A stretch of DNA of 64,000 nucleotides from Hyphomonadaceae bacterium UBA7672 (GTDB lineage Bacteria; Pseudomonadota; Alphaproteobacteria; Caulobacterales; Hyphomonadaceae), in NCBI GenBank assembly GCA_002483135.1, contig DLHI01000004.1:1-64000 (forward strand). Reading direction: 5' to 3'. The notes beneath the pieces were generated by a model. It did not search any database, was not told the origin of the DNA, and saw only the letters and a list, made by a program, of their open reading frames with translations. A program made the position numbers and the translations under genes. Every line of letters begins with the position of its first letter. Position 1 is the stretch's first letter. This document shows positions 35,624 to 43,353 of this stretch, one piece after another.

Positions 35624-36394
35624 ATGATGAAGCCAGCATCCGTCATTGCGCTCGCCGCCATACTTGCAGCGTGCGGCGCTAACGCGCCCGTCAGCGACAC
35701 AGCTCCCCAGCCTGCCCACTCGGGCGAGCCGCAGGCTGCGGCCGGCGAGACGCCTGCGCCCGATGCCGACGCTTATCCCCTCGCCCCGTCCGCCATCGCG
35801 AACACGCCATGCGCCGACGATGGCGCGCGTCTGCCGCTGTCTGGCGTGTGCGCAAGCCGGGCTGTCGCCTACATGCCGACTGACTCCGTCGAACCCGAAG
35901 CGCCGGCTGGATGCGCGTGGAATGCCAAGGAGGTCTGGTTCGGCGGCGACGTGATGCTCTATCGCGGGCTTGACTGCGGCGAGAAGAAAACCGTGCTCGA
36001 TTATGCCGGCGGCGCTCATGCAGCAGAACTGAGCTATATTTCCTCGGCGCTGCACCCGGAGGCTGTGCCCGATGCGGCCGATCCCATGGCGCACAAACCC
36101 ATCGTGCGCGTCGCGACAACCTGGGAAGACAGTGATGTGGGCCGCATCAAGGAGTCGATCGGATCGGATGCCGCCATCGCTGCGTGTGAGATCAAGCCTG
36201 CGGGCGCGGGCTATCCGGAAACCGCCAAGGTGATCGCGCCCAAACAGCCCGGCGCGGACTGCGGGCTTTATGCGACGACGGAGACATCCAAGACGTTCTG
36301 GCTCGTGCGAGATGAATGGACTTACGCCTTCACCCTGCCCGCCGGAACGCGGGACATCGACCCGGCCTCGTTCGTTGTGGTGACGCCGCAATAG
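35624..36394 (+). CDS. Lipoprotein of unknown function
   Basis: A 256-residue protein with lipobox signal MMKPASVIALAAILAAC. An acidic Pro/Ala linker follows, then a domain with six or more Cys (PCADDGARLPLSGVC, GCAWNAKEVWFGGDVMLYRG, LDCGEKKTVLDY, ACEIKPAG, GADCGLYA), likely disulfide-bonded. KTFWLVRDEWTYAFTLPAGT ends the domain. No family known to me. ATG codons at 35624 and 35627 are both possible starts. Confidence 0.85.
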   Translation: MMKPASVIALAAILAACGANAPVSDTAPQPAHSGEPQAAAGETPAPDADAYPLAPSAIANTPCADDGARLPLSGVCASRAVAYMPTDSVEPEAPAGCAWNAKEVWFGGDVMLYRGLDCGEKKTVLDYAGGAHAAELSYISSALHPEAVPDAADPMAHKPIVRVATTWEDSDVGRIKESIGSDAAIAACEIKPAGAGYPETAKVIAPKQPGADCGLYATTETSKTFWLVRDEWTYAFTLPAGTRDIDPASFVVVTPQ

Positions 36395-36660
36395 GAATGG
36401 CTGGCATCGCGCAAGACGCCAGAGGGCGTCTGTGCTGGCCAGCAAAGGGTACCTGGATAAGGCGTCTTCCCGGCGCAGCAGCCTTGGGGGGTCGGGGGGG
36501 GGGGACGGATAAGACCGCCAGCACCGGGAAGATCGGGGGATTAACGCCACGGCGTCATCCCCGTTCCAAGGAGATGGAAACTTTTTTCGGAATTTGAAGA
36601 GGCGGATGGGGCCTGCGCCATCCCGCCACACGTGGGCCGTAAATCCGGAAAAATATCAAA
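36395..36660. other. Gene-free stretch with an 11-G run and hairpins
   Basis: No credible ORF is present; the only start with a nearby purine run is a 7-codon METFFGI at 36574, too close to its AAGGAG to be translated normally. Notable parts are a hairpin GACGCCAGAGGGCGTC near 36415, a GGGGGGTC block followed by an uninterrupted run of 11 G (36494-36504), and a hairpin GGCGGATGG/CCATCCCGCC around 36600-36627. Composition differs from the flanking genes. Confidence 0.5.
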
Positions 36661-36696
36661 GCGCAAAAAGCAAACGGGCGGCCCTGAGGCCGCCCG
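36661..36696 (-). terminator. Rho-independent terminator of the 36722-37144 gene
   Basis: CGGGCGGCC and GGCCGCCCG (36675-36683 and 36688-36696) form a 9-bp GC stem with a 4-base loop. Read leftward, it is followed by TTTGCTTTTTG. It lies 26 bases past the stop of the leftward gene. Confidence 0.8.
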
Positions 36697-36721
36697 CCCA
36701 GTTCGGAACTCTACTATTTTT

Positions 36722-37144
36722 TTAGGCTACGCTACGCACTGCACTCTTGTGGACGTTCAGTGCGCCGAAGATGTCGCCAAGATGGCCGACGCCTTTCACA
36801 CCGAACGTGGATTCCGCATACGAGCCGATGGCCGGAAACAGCAGGCCAATTTCCTGGCTGCCGAGACCTGCGCGATGAAGATCGCGGATCACCTGCTCGG
36901 CAACCGCCTGGCGTCCACCTGGCGTGCGCTCGATCAGTCTTGCGATGACGCCGGTTGCGGCGCCGATCTCCGTGCCCATGTGGGCGGCAAGCGTGCGGGC
37001 GCCGGGAACTCTTTCGAAAACTTCATCTGCGAGCGGAGCGCCCTGCCGGTCCGCGGCATTCAGCACGATGCCGAGCGCTGCCTCTGCGCTCTTGAGCGAC
37101 AATCCTGTCGCTTTGGACACGTGCTTGATGAACGCTTTCAGCAT
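36722..37144 (-). CDS. Small helical protein, DUF2267/DUF2780-like
   Basis: A 140-residue soluble protein from ATG at 37144. It is almost entirely helical by pattern: MLKAFIKHVSKATGLSLKSA, LGIVLNAADRQGAPLADEVF, VPGARTLAAHMGTEI, GRQAVAEQVIRDLHRAGL. The order (TGLS helix, alternating helix with LxxxVPGxxxL) resembles DUF2267/DUF2780 proteins of unknown function, but the match is loose. No catalytic residues are evident. It lies 57 bases downstream of the dipeptidase gene on the same strand. Confidence 0.75.
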   Translation of the reverse strand: MLKAFIKHVSKATGLSLKSAEAALGIVLNAADRQGAPLADEVFERVPGARTLAAHMGTEIGAATGVIARLIERTPGGRQAVAEQVIRDLHRAGLGSQEIGLLFPAIGSYAESTFGVKGVGHLGDIFGALNVHKSAVRSVA

Positions 37145-37200
37145 CCGGACTCCACAATCAACCAGAGCGAGGAATGTCGCCGTTTTAGGTTGCCGGGGTC

Positions 37201-37989
37201 TTAAGCGTCGTGGGTTCCATTCGGGGCGCAGCCGCCATAGGGCGCGGCAGGATGTCCTCCCAGCTTTGCCCACAGCTGGTCGCCGTAGGAGAAGTGCCAC
37301 CACTCGGTGGGATTATTGGCGAAACCCGCCTCGTCCATCAGCCAGTAGAGAAAGCGTCGATTGGCCTGCGCCTCGGCATCCGACATCGAGATGATCGGCT
37401 TGCGCTCGAAGGCATCGGTCCACGCATCCTCGGTCACATCATCGAACATGCCGCCCATGAAGAGGGGCTGGCGCGTCTGGGTGAAGATCAACGTCAGATC
37501 GACGGCGCCGCCGGTTGAATGTGGTGATGGCGAGCCGGCGCCGGCGCTCGGCGCGGCCCAGTAGTGTTCCACCTCTTCGATCAGCGCCTGCCCTTCCAGC
37601 TCTGGCTTGCGCGCCTGCAGCCAGCGCGGGAACCAGTCGTCGTGGAAATAGCGCTGCACGGCCTGGGGCCGCCACGCATCGAACAGGAAAAGCTCCATGC
37701 CCATTGGCGCGAGGCGCACGTTCACGCTCTTCAGCTTCGCGGCGACGGTCTCCCGCAGATAGAGCTCCGGGATCGAGCCGGGGACGGAGACGTAATAAGG
37801 CGGATTGTGCGGCGTGAAGTAGTGGTTGGCGCCGGCGATGCCGATGGAGCGGACATCGACACAGCGCTCATTCGCCAGCGCGCTGGCGGTGTCGATCGCG
37901 ACGGCAGTGCGATACCCGGCCTTTCGGGCATTGGCTTCGTCGGACGAAGGGATGGGCTTGCTGCGGAAACTGGCGGGATCGCGACTCAT
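37201..37989 (-). CDS. VanX/DdpX-type D-alanyl-D-alanine dipeptidase
   Basis: A 262-residue zinc peptidase of the M15 family. SPHSTGGAVD (155-164) provides zinc ligands His157 and Asp164, and EWWHFSYGDQLWA provides catalytic Glu229 and ligand His232; RLAPMGMELFLFDAWRPQ is the substrate-side Arg segment. Such enzymes hydrolyse D-Ala-D-Ala from peptidoglycan recycling or, in VanX, for glycopeptide resistance; no vanA/vanH genes are near, so recycling or nutrient use is likelier. No signal peptide, so cytoplasmic. ATG at 37989 is chosen over 38022. Confidence 0.95.
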   Translation of the reverse strand: MSRDPASFRSKPIPSSDEANARKAGYRTAVAIDTASALANERCVDVRSIGIAGANHYFTPHNPPYYVSVPGSIPELYLRETVAAKLKSVNVRLAPMGMELFLFDAWRPQAVQRYFHDDWFPRWLQARKPELEGQALIEEVEHYWAAPSAGAGSPSPHSTGGAVDLTLIFTQTRQPLFMGGMFDDVTEDAWTDAFERKPIISMSDAEAQANRRFLYWLMDEAGFANNPTEWWHFSYGDQLWAKLGGHPAAPYGGCAPNGTHDA

Positions 37990-38122
37990 GGGGCTCACTC
38001 TATGACGCACGCGGCGATGCACCAGATGCGTCGGGCTCGACCGTTACAATGCAGCAACCCGGGGAACCGCGCTCAGCTTCGGGGTTTGTCTGGGCAGATC
38101 AAACCGCCCGAAAGGCCACCCG

Positions 38123-38599
38123 ATGAAACTCGCTATCGCTGCTGTCGCGCTTGCGGCTGCTCTTGCCACCCCTGCACTCGCCCAGCCGCCCGCCGTCTCG
38201 ACGGAGGGCAGCGTGAAGGTGGAAGGCGTCGCTCCGGAAAAGGTGCTTGGCGCAATTGACACGACGCAGCTGGTCGACGCAGCGACTTCTGCGGGAGCCC
38301 AGCCGCCGGCCGAAGCGTCCAAGCCGAAGACGCAGGTTACCGTCGAGACCGCTGTGCAGGAGACCGCCACAGCCACGATCGAAACCAAGACAGAAGTGAT
38401 CGAGCCGGTTTCGGATCGTCCGGCGCTCGACCCGGACAATCCGATCGCACCCGAAGTAAAGGCGGTTGTTGATGGCAAGGCGCGCTATTCGACCGACGAC
38501 TTGGCCCAGGCCCAGCTGGCCGCAGTGCTGGCCACCCCCACGAGCATCCCGACCACGGTGATCACCACGACGACGACCACGCCGAAGGCCGACCAGTAG
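38123..38599 (+). CDS. Secreted low-complexity protein of unknown function
   Basis: A 158-residue exported protein. Signal peptide MKLAIAAVALAAALATPALA is followed by a Thr/Val/Glu-rich region (TVETAVQETATATIETKTEV), DPDNPIAPEVKAVVDGKARYSTDDLAQAQLAAVL and a Thr-rich tail. The DLAQAQLAAV segment is helical. No domain recognised. It is followed 27 bases later by a strong hairpin, so it is probably transcribed alone. Confidence 0.85.
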   Translation: MKLAIAAVALAAALATPALAQPPAVSTEGSVKVEGVAPEKVLGAIDTTQLVDAATSAGAQPPAEASKPKTQVTVETAVQETATATIETKTEVIEPVSDRPALDPDNPIAPEVKAVVDGKARYSTDDLAQAQLAAVLATPTSIPTTVITTTTTTPKADQ

Positions 38600-38626
38600 T
38601 TTTTCGCACTCACGGCAAAGACGATT

Positions 38627-38665
38627 GTCCCCCGGCGGCCCACGCCTGTCGGGGGACATTCTGTT
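38627..38665 (+). terminator. Hairpin after the secreted protein gene
   Basis: GTCCCCCG (38627-38634) pairs with CGGGGGAC (38650-38657) around a 15-base loop and is followed by ATTCTGTTG, a weak U-tract. Probably a terminator of moderate strength. Confidence 0.6.
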
Positions 38666-38677
38666 GCATTCCTCCGC

Positions 38678-38706
38678 ATTCTGGCGCTTAAGGTAGCCGC
38701 CAGAAT
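38678..38706. promoter_or_regulatory. Operator-like dyad upstream of the thiolase gene
   Basis: ATTCTGGCG (38678-38686) and CGCCAGAAT (38698-38706) are perfect 9-base inverted arms around an 11-base spacer. The centre-to-centre distance of the arms is 20 bp, two helical turns, as expected for a dimeric regulator. The dyad ends 30 bases before the thiolase ATG. Confidence 0.55.
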
Positions 38707-38736
38707 CTACTGAAAACGCGGTACGGAGAAATAAAC

Positions 38737-39957
38737 ATGCGTGAGGCGGTAATCGTTTCAACGGCCCGGACGGGTCTCGCCAAATCAGTTCGCGGCGGGT
38801 TCAACATGACCCACGGCGCGGCCCTTGGCGGCCACGCCATCAAGCACGCCGTCGAGCGCGCGAAACTGGACCCCAAGGAAGTCGAGGACGTCTATCTCGG
38901 CTGCGCCAATCCTGAAGGCGCGACCGGCGGCAACATCGCCCGCCAGGCCGCTCTCTGGGCCGACATGCCGGTCTCGGTGGCCGGCGGCACGATCAACCGC
39001 TTCTGCTCGTCGGGCCTCAACGCCATCGCGCTTGCCGCCCACCAGATCCGCGACGGCGCCGACATCATGGTTGGCGGCGGCGTTGAATCGATCTCGCTCG
39101 TGCAGTTCGCCCCGCCGCGCCCGCTGGCTGCCGACGGCCGCAACCGCGCGCTGGACGAGAAGCTGATGGCCAAGATCCCCGCTATCTACATGACCATGAT
39201 CGAAACGGCGGAAATCGTCGCCGAGCGTTATGGCGTGTCGCGCGAGAAGCAGGACGAGTACGCCCTGCAGTCGCAGCAGCGCACCGCCGCCGCCCAGGCC
39301 GCCGGCAAGTACAAGGACGAGATCGTCCCGATGAAGACCAAGATGGCCGTCACCAACAAGGAGACGGGCGCCGTCACCATCGAAGATACCGAAGTCACGC
39401 GTGATGACTGCAACCGCCCGCAGACGACGCTGGCCGACCTGCAGAAGCTTCCGCCCGTGTTCAAGGGCGGCCAGCAGATCAAGGAAGGCAAATACGTCAC
39501 CGCCGGCAACGCCTCGCAGTTCTCTGACGGCGGCGCGGCTGTTGTGCTGATGGAAGCGAAGGAAGCCGCCAAGCGCGGCCTTTCCCCGCTTGGCGCGTTC
39601 CGCGGCTTTGCGGTTGCCGGTTGCGAGCCGGACGAAATGGGCATCGGACCGATCTACGCGGTGCCGCGCCTGCTCGCCCGCCACGGCCTCAAGGTCTCCG
39701 ACATCGACCTCTGGGAACTGAATGAGGCGTTCGCGTCGCAATGCCTCTATGCCCGCGATTTCCTCGGCATCGATCCGGAGAAGTACAACGTCAACGGCGG
39801 CTCGATCTCGATCGGCCACCCGTATGGCGTCACCGGCGCGCGCTGCACCGGCCACCTTCTGCTGGAAGGCAAGCGTCGCAAGGCCAAGTATGGCGTCGTG
39901 ACGATGTGCATCGGCGGCGGACAAGGCGCAGCCGGCCTGTTCGAGATCTTCAACTAG
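38737..39957 (+). CDS. Thiolase (acetyl-CoA C-acyltransferase)
   Basis: A 406-residue thiolase. The nucleophile is Cys90 in INRFCSSGLNAIALAAHQI; GGGVESIS follows at the usual place; NEAFA, GGSISIGHPYGVTGAR (catalytic His) and MCIGGGQGAAGLFE (second catalytic Cys) complete the active site. Most likely the degradative type (FadA/AtoB-like) of beta-oxidation. ATG at 38737 has GGAGAA 7 bases upstream. Codon third positions are markedly richer in C than in neighbouring genes, suggesting high expression. Flanked by an upstream dyad and a strong terminator. Confidence 0.96.
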   Translation: MREAVIVSTARTGLAKSVRGGFNMTHGAALGGHAIKHAVERAKLDPKEVEDVYLGCANPEGATGGNIARQAALWADMPVSVAGGTINRFCSSGLNAIALAAHQIRDGADIMVGGGVESISLVQFAPPRPLAADGRNRALDEKLMAKIPAIYMTMIETAEIVAERYGVSREKQDEYALQSQQRTAAAQAAGKYKDEIVPMKTKMAVTNKETGAVTIEDTEVTRDDCNRPQTTLADLQKLPPVFKGGQQIKEGKYVTAGNASQFSDGGAAVVLMEAKEAAKRGLSPLGAFRGFAVAGCEPDEMGIGPIYAVPRLLARHGLKVSDIDLWELNEAFASQCLYARDFLGIDPEKYNVNGGSISIGHPYGVTGARCTGHLLLEGKRRKAKYGVVTMCIGGGQGAAGLFEIFN

Positions 39958-40015
39958 CTTGTCGCGCCGAAGCCCGATCAGGGCCGAGGCGAGGTCTTGA
40001 TGCAGTTTGAATTGA

Positions 40016-40050
40016 AACGGCCCGGTGGAAACACCGGGCCGTTTTGTTTT
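40016..40050 (+). terminator. Strong rho-independent terminator after the thiolase gene
   Basis: AACGGCCCGGTG (40016-40027) and CACCGGGCCGTT (40032-40043) form a perfect 12-bp stem with a GAAA tetraloop, followed by TTGTTTT. A textbook intrinsic terminator. Confidence 0.93.
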
Positions 40051-40099
40051 ATTTACGTTCGCATCCTAGGCTTTTCGCACGAGAGGTTGGGAGAAGTCT

Positions 40100-40435
40100 A
40101 TGAAGCTGGTCGCGGCAGTACCCCTGTTGTTTCTCTTTGCGTGTGGGAGCCCCGCGCAAGACGAGGCTGCGAAGGAAGCAGCGTACATTCGCAACGAGAC
40201 CGATGCTGTGAGAGCCCGACTTAAGGACCCTGACTCAGCGGAATTCTCGGGCACGTTTGTTTCACGAAAGGCGGGGCCGCCAGTCGTTTGTGGTTACGTG
40301 AACTCCAAGAACAGCTTTGGTGGATTTGCGGGCAAGCAGCGATTTGTGTCGGCTTCTGCTGCCGACACCGTCGTGACCGAGGAAGACATGGCCGACGGCG
40401 AAATGGATGAACTCTGGTCGAAAGTCTGCCGCTGA
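40100..40435 (+). CDS. Small lipoprotein of unknown function
   Basis: A 111-residue protein. Lipoprotein signal MKLVAAVPLLFLFAC; the mature part has VRARLKDPDSAEFSGTFVSR, VVCGYVNSKNSFGGFAGKQR and a C-terminal Cys (KVCR) that may pair with the VVCGY Cys. The LKDPDSAEF...CGxVNxKNxxGG pattern is a recurrent family of small proteins found in many Proteobacteria, with no known function. It converges on the PIG-L gene. Confidence 0.88.
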   Translation: MKLVAAVPLLFLFACGSPAQDEAAKEAAYIRNETDAVRARLKDPDSAEFSGTFVSRKAGPPVVCGYVNSKNSFGGFAGKQRFVSASAADTVVTEEDMADGEMDELWSKVCR

Positions 40436-40461
40436 CAACTCTACATGTACGATCTTACGAT

Positions 40462-41313
40462 TCAATTTTCGCCTACTAGATCGACCACCCGATAATACTC
40501 CTGATCCCACAGGATATAGAGCAGCCAGTCGGGGAAGCCGTAGGCGGCTTGCACGTAGTGTTCCTGCGAGGCGTGGATTTTCCAGCCGCGGAGTTTGGCG
40601 TCGATATTGCCGGACATGGCGTGGGTGGCTTCGGGCTGGTTGTCGGCGACGAACTTGCCGGTCTCGCCGCCGAAGGCGCGCAGGCCGTTGGGCGGGGTAA
40701 TGACGTAGGCGATCCAGCGCGGGCCCTTGTAGCCAGTCGCGCTCGCGAGGCTTGCGCGCACCTGCTTCACCGCCGTTTCGGTGGCGAGGCCCATGCGCAT
40801 GTGATCCTTGTGGCCGGTGGCGCCGCTGGCGGGCCAGAAGGTGACGACGAGTTCGGGCTGGACGGCGACAATCTTCGCGGCGATACGCGCGACGAGTTCG
40901 TCCATCGGGACATCAGGCACACCGCCGTCGGCGTAGTCCCACACTTCCTGGTCGTCGATGCCCAGCGCGAAGCCGTTCTTCAGCGCTTCGGCCTTGCGCA
41001 CGATGCCGAGATCGTCCTGCCGCGCGACGGTGGGGACCTGATGGCCCGCTTCGCCCTTGGTGCCGGTGACAAGCGATGTGAAGGCGCCGTCCTTTTCGTT
41101 GGCATAGGAGAAGAAGCCGGTAACCAGTTGTTCGTCGTCGGGATGGGCGAACACGCCGAGAACGCGCTTGGCGCCGACTTCGCCAACGACGGAGCCGACG
41201 GACTTTGCGCCCTCAGCCGAGAAGTAGGTGCGCATGTAGAGCACAGAGCCGACGAGGACGATGGCGACGACGCCCAGCACAATGCCTGCGATGATCGCGA
41301 TGCGTTTCAGCAT
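40462..41313 (-). CDS. PIG-L family deacetylase
   Basis: A 283-residue zinc-dependent N-acetyl (GlcNAc or related) deacetylase-fold protein. An N-terminal transmembrane helix (IAIIAGIVLGVVAIVLVGSV, about 5-24) anchors it. VFAHPDDEQ (about 55-62) and GHKDHMRMG (HxxH) supply the metal ligands and catalytic Asp of the family, known from MshB and PIG-L. Substrate unknown; sugar-linked amides in the envelope are plausible given the anchor. Divergent from the thioredoxin-like lipoprotein gene. Confidence 0.93.
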   Translation of the reverse strand: MLKRIAIIAGIVLGVVAIVLVGSVLYMRTYFSAEGAKSVGSVVGEVGAKRVLGVFAHPDDEQLVTGFFSYANEKDGAFTSLVTGTKGEAGHQVPTVARQDDLGIVRKAEALKNGFALGIDDQEVWDYADGGVPDVPMDELVARIAAKIVAVQPELVVTFWPASGATGHKDHMRMGLATETAVKQVRASLASATGYKGPRWIAYVITPPNGLRAFGGETGKFVADNQPEATHAMSGNIDAKLRGWKIHASQEHYVQAAYGFPDWLLYILWDQEYYRVVDLVGEN

Positions 41314-41479
41314 GTCCGGTCCCTGCCCTTCATTGCGCGGGCGAGCCTAGAGCCCTTCGTGTGCAGATGGCCAGCGCTGACCCAAGGATATGCAGCGCAG
41401 TTTCGGCCGCGCATCACGCACGCATCGCCACGTATCCGCCAGATTCCGGATCGAGCGTTGCGGCATTGGGAGATCGAAC

Positions 41480-42088
41480 ATGCGTGGACTGATTGCTGCT
41501 TCAGGCTTTTTTGCAATTGCGGCATGTGGACAGCCGCCGACCGGCGCAGCTCCGCAGGCGCAGGGCGCGGCTGCAGCGTCGGTGGAATCAGGCGCAACAC
41601 CAATCGAAGCGAAGCTGGCCGTGCCGGGGTGGGAGACTGACGCGGCCGCCTATGTCGGCATGGGAACGACGGCGCCGGCGTTCACCGGCGCCTATGCGGA
41701 CGGCACGGCCTTCTCGCACGAGAGCCTACGTGGCCGCTGGACGATACTGGGGTTCGATGCGTTCGACACATCAAGCGAGGACGAGAAGACCTTCATCGCC
41801 GCGCTGAACTCCGCCGCCGATCAGGACCCCGATCTCGATTTTCTGCAGGTCTTCGAGATGCCGACAGATGTGACGGCGCCGCGCGTGACCAAGTGGCCGT
41901 CGATCGCCGACAAGGGCGAGGCTGCGGAAGCGTTCGGGCTGGCGAGCACGCCGGCCTATCTGCTGATCGGACCGGATCTGACCATCGAGGGTTATCGCGG
42001 CGCGCTGTCGTCGACGCCTGAGGACGGGGTGAAGCCGGTGTTCCGTGGCGTTCACGAAATCCGCAAGCAGATCGCGGCGCCGCACTGA
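41480..42088 (+). CDS. Thioredoxin-fold lipoprotein lacking catalytic cysteines
   Basis: A 202-residue protein. ATG at 41480, with GGGAG 7 bases upstream, starts a lipoprotein signal ending FFAIAAC. The body follows the TlpA/SCO1/redoxin pattern: GTTAPAFTGAYADGTAFSHE, LRGRWTILGFDAFDTSSEDE, VTKWPSIADKGEAAEAFGLA and STPAYLLIGPDLTIEGYRG with a cis-Pro. The position normally holding CxxC reads FDAFDTSSEDEK, and the only Cys in the mature protein is the lipidated one. It therefore cannot do dithiol redox chemistry and may be structural or metal/ligand binding. Confidence 0.9.
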   Translation: MRGLIAASGFFAIAACGQPPTGAAPQAQGAAAASVESGATPIEAKLAVPGWETDAAAYVGMGTTAPAFTGAYADGTAFSHESLRGRWTILGFDAFDTSSEDEKTFIAALNSAADQDPDLDFLQVFEMPTDVTAPRVTKWPSIADKGEAAEAFGLASTPAYLLIGPDLTIEGYRGALSSTPEDGVKPVFRGVHEIRKQIAAPH

Positions 42089-42092
42089 GGCA

Positions 42093-42719
42093 TCAGCGGC
42101 CAAGCGCGTAGGGCCCGCCCTTGTCGATGGCGCGCTTCCAGGCGGGGCGGTCGTGCATGCGATCCAGCCAGGCGTTGAAGGCGGGAAAGGACGGCAGCGA
42201 TTGCTGCGCCCGGGCGACTTCGGCGACGAAGCTCATCTGAACGTCGGCGCCGGTGAGGCCGTCGCCGACGAAGAAGGTGCGATTCTTCAGGTGGCCTTCG
42301 ATGAATCCGAGATGGTTAGCGACCTCGCTCTGGATGCGGGGATGTAGCGGCGCGCCGGCTTCCTTCAGGCGGCCCACATACATGTGCAGCATCAGCGGCA
42401 GCATGGCGGATCCTTCGCCATAGTGCAGCCATTGCACGTATTCGTCGTAATCGGTTGAGTTCGGCGCCGGCTGCATCCGGCCGCCGCCGTGATGGCGGAT
42501 GATGTAGTCGATGATGGCGCCCGTCTCGATGATGGTTTTCGGGCCGTCGGTGATCACCGGGCTCTTGCCCAGCGCGTTGATGGCCTTGAGTTCGGGCGGG
42601 GCAAGGCGCGTTTGCGCATCGCGCTGGTAGACCTTGAGCTCGTAGGGAATGCCCAGCTCCTCCAGCAGCCAGAGAATGCGCTGCGAGCGTGACTCGTTGA
42701 GGTGGTGAACTGTAAGCAT
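42093..42719 (-). CDS. Glutathione S-transferase
   Basis: A 208-residue GST. TVHHLNESRSQRILWLLEEL (about 3-22) places Ser as the likely glutathione-activating residue, KSPVITDGPKTIIETGAIID has the cis-Pro and GSH gamma-Glu site, and FFVGDGLTGADVQMSFVAEV is the C-terminal N-capping box. This pattern (NESRSQRILWLLEELGIPYEL) resembles the fungal/bacterial Gtt1-like group. ATG at 42719 is used. It converges on the thioredoxin-like gene with 4 bases between stop codons. Confidence 0.94.
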   Translation of the reverse strand: MLTVHHLNESRSQRILWLLEELGIPYELKVYQRDAQTRLAPPELKAINALGKSPVITDGPKTIIETGAIIDYIIRHHGGGRMQPAPNSTDYDEYVQWLHYGEGSAMLPLMLHMYVGRLKEAGAPLHPRIQSEVANHLGFIEGHLKNRTFFVGDGLTGADVQMSFVAEVARAQQSLPSFPAFNAWLDRMHDRPAWKRAIDKGGPYALGR

Positions 42720-42790
42720 GGCGTTTCCTTGTGTCCCTGCCCTCACCAGATCAGGCATTGGCCCGCGTATCAACGCCGGGAGCGCGGGTT

Positions 42791-42843
42791 CAAAATGCAA
42801 AGAGCCCCGTCCGCCGGGTTAGGGGCCGTGGACGGGGCTCTTT
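42791..42843 (-). terminator. Intrinsic terminator-like hairpin facing leftward, no cognate gene
   Basis: AAAGAGCCCCGTCC (42799-42812) and GGACGGGGCTCTTT (42830-42843) form a perfect 14-bp stem. Read leftward it is followed by GCATTTTG. It would stop a transcript arriving from the right, yet no leftward gene is visible in 42844-43353. It lies behind the GST start. Confidence 0.6.
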
Positions 42844-43312
42844 CGGCATTTCGCCGACGCCACTCAAGAGAATGGCTTTTCAAGATACGGCCCGTGAAGG
42901 CCGACTTCTGGGTTTCTGATTGTGATTAGCTGACGACCCGATACGCCACACCCAGCAAGAAAGATTGGGCCAGGTGCGCTTGCGATCAGGCCGGGGCTCC
43001 GCCTTCCGGTGGAGCCCGGGTCGCTAAGCAGGTGGAGCCTCCATACGCATTCTCCGTGTCTGTTTCCACGTGTCTGCGTGTCCAGCGCTTCGACCTGTCC
43101 GTTTCAGCCGCATCCGGTGGACCGATGGTTCACCGACAATGCGCGAAACGCGGGAGCTGCTCAGGCTCGCGGACATGAAGAAGGTACGCCTGTGAGATTG
43201 AGGGTCAACGCATTGAGTCTCACTGCGTGATCACATTCTGCGACATGTGAGGCTTCCCTCAACGGCACGCAAAGTTGGGTCGCATCCCTTGCATGCGTGC
43301 GCGCAGGGACCT
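42844..43312. other. Gene-free 470-base stretch, possible non-coding RNA
   Basis: No ORF in the six frames has convincing composition or a ribosome binding site. It holds several paired segments: GGGGCTCCGCC with GGTGGAGCCC (about 42991-43017), GTGAGA/TCTCAC (43191-43222) and CACATTC/ACATGTG-type repeats near 43235. With the leftward terminator-like hairpin at its left end, a non-coding RNA on the minus strand is possible, but I could not match tmRNA, 4.5S, 6S or RNase P RNA. Confidence 0.35.
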
Positions 43313-43332
43313 ATGTGAGCGTTCACTCACAT
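43313..43332. promoter_or_regulatory. TetR-like palindromic operator before the aldo/keto reductase gene
   Basis: ATGTGAGCGTTCACTCACAT: arms ATGTGAG and CTCACAT with a 6-base centre. CGTTCAC recurs at 43320 and 43333, a 13-bp direct repeat. TGAG/CTCA palindromes of this kind are common TetR-family sites. It ends 21 bases before the ATG. No regulator gene is adjacent. Confidence 0.5.
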
Positions 43333-43353
43333 CGTTCACCCCGCGAGGCTTCC

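Noticed and set aside
36574..36597. Possible leader peptide METFFGI
   Set aside because: The AAGGAG sequence directly abuts the ATG, leaving no spacing for translation, and no attenuator-controlled gene follows on the same strand.
42989..43017. Possible tmRNA, 4.5S or RNase P RNA fragment
   Set aside because: I compared conserved elements of these RNAs as I know them (tmRNA termini, SRP tetraloop region, RNase P P4) and saw no match.
43009..43230. A 73-codon rightward ORF in the gap before the aldo/keto reductase gene
   Set aside because: Composition is not protein-like, there is no ribosome binding site, and it crosses several hairpin-forming segments.
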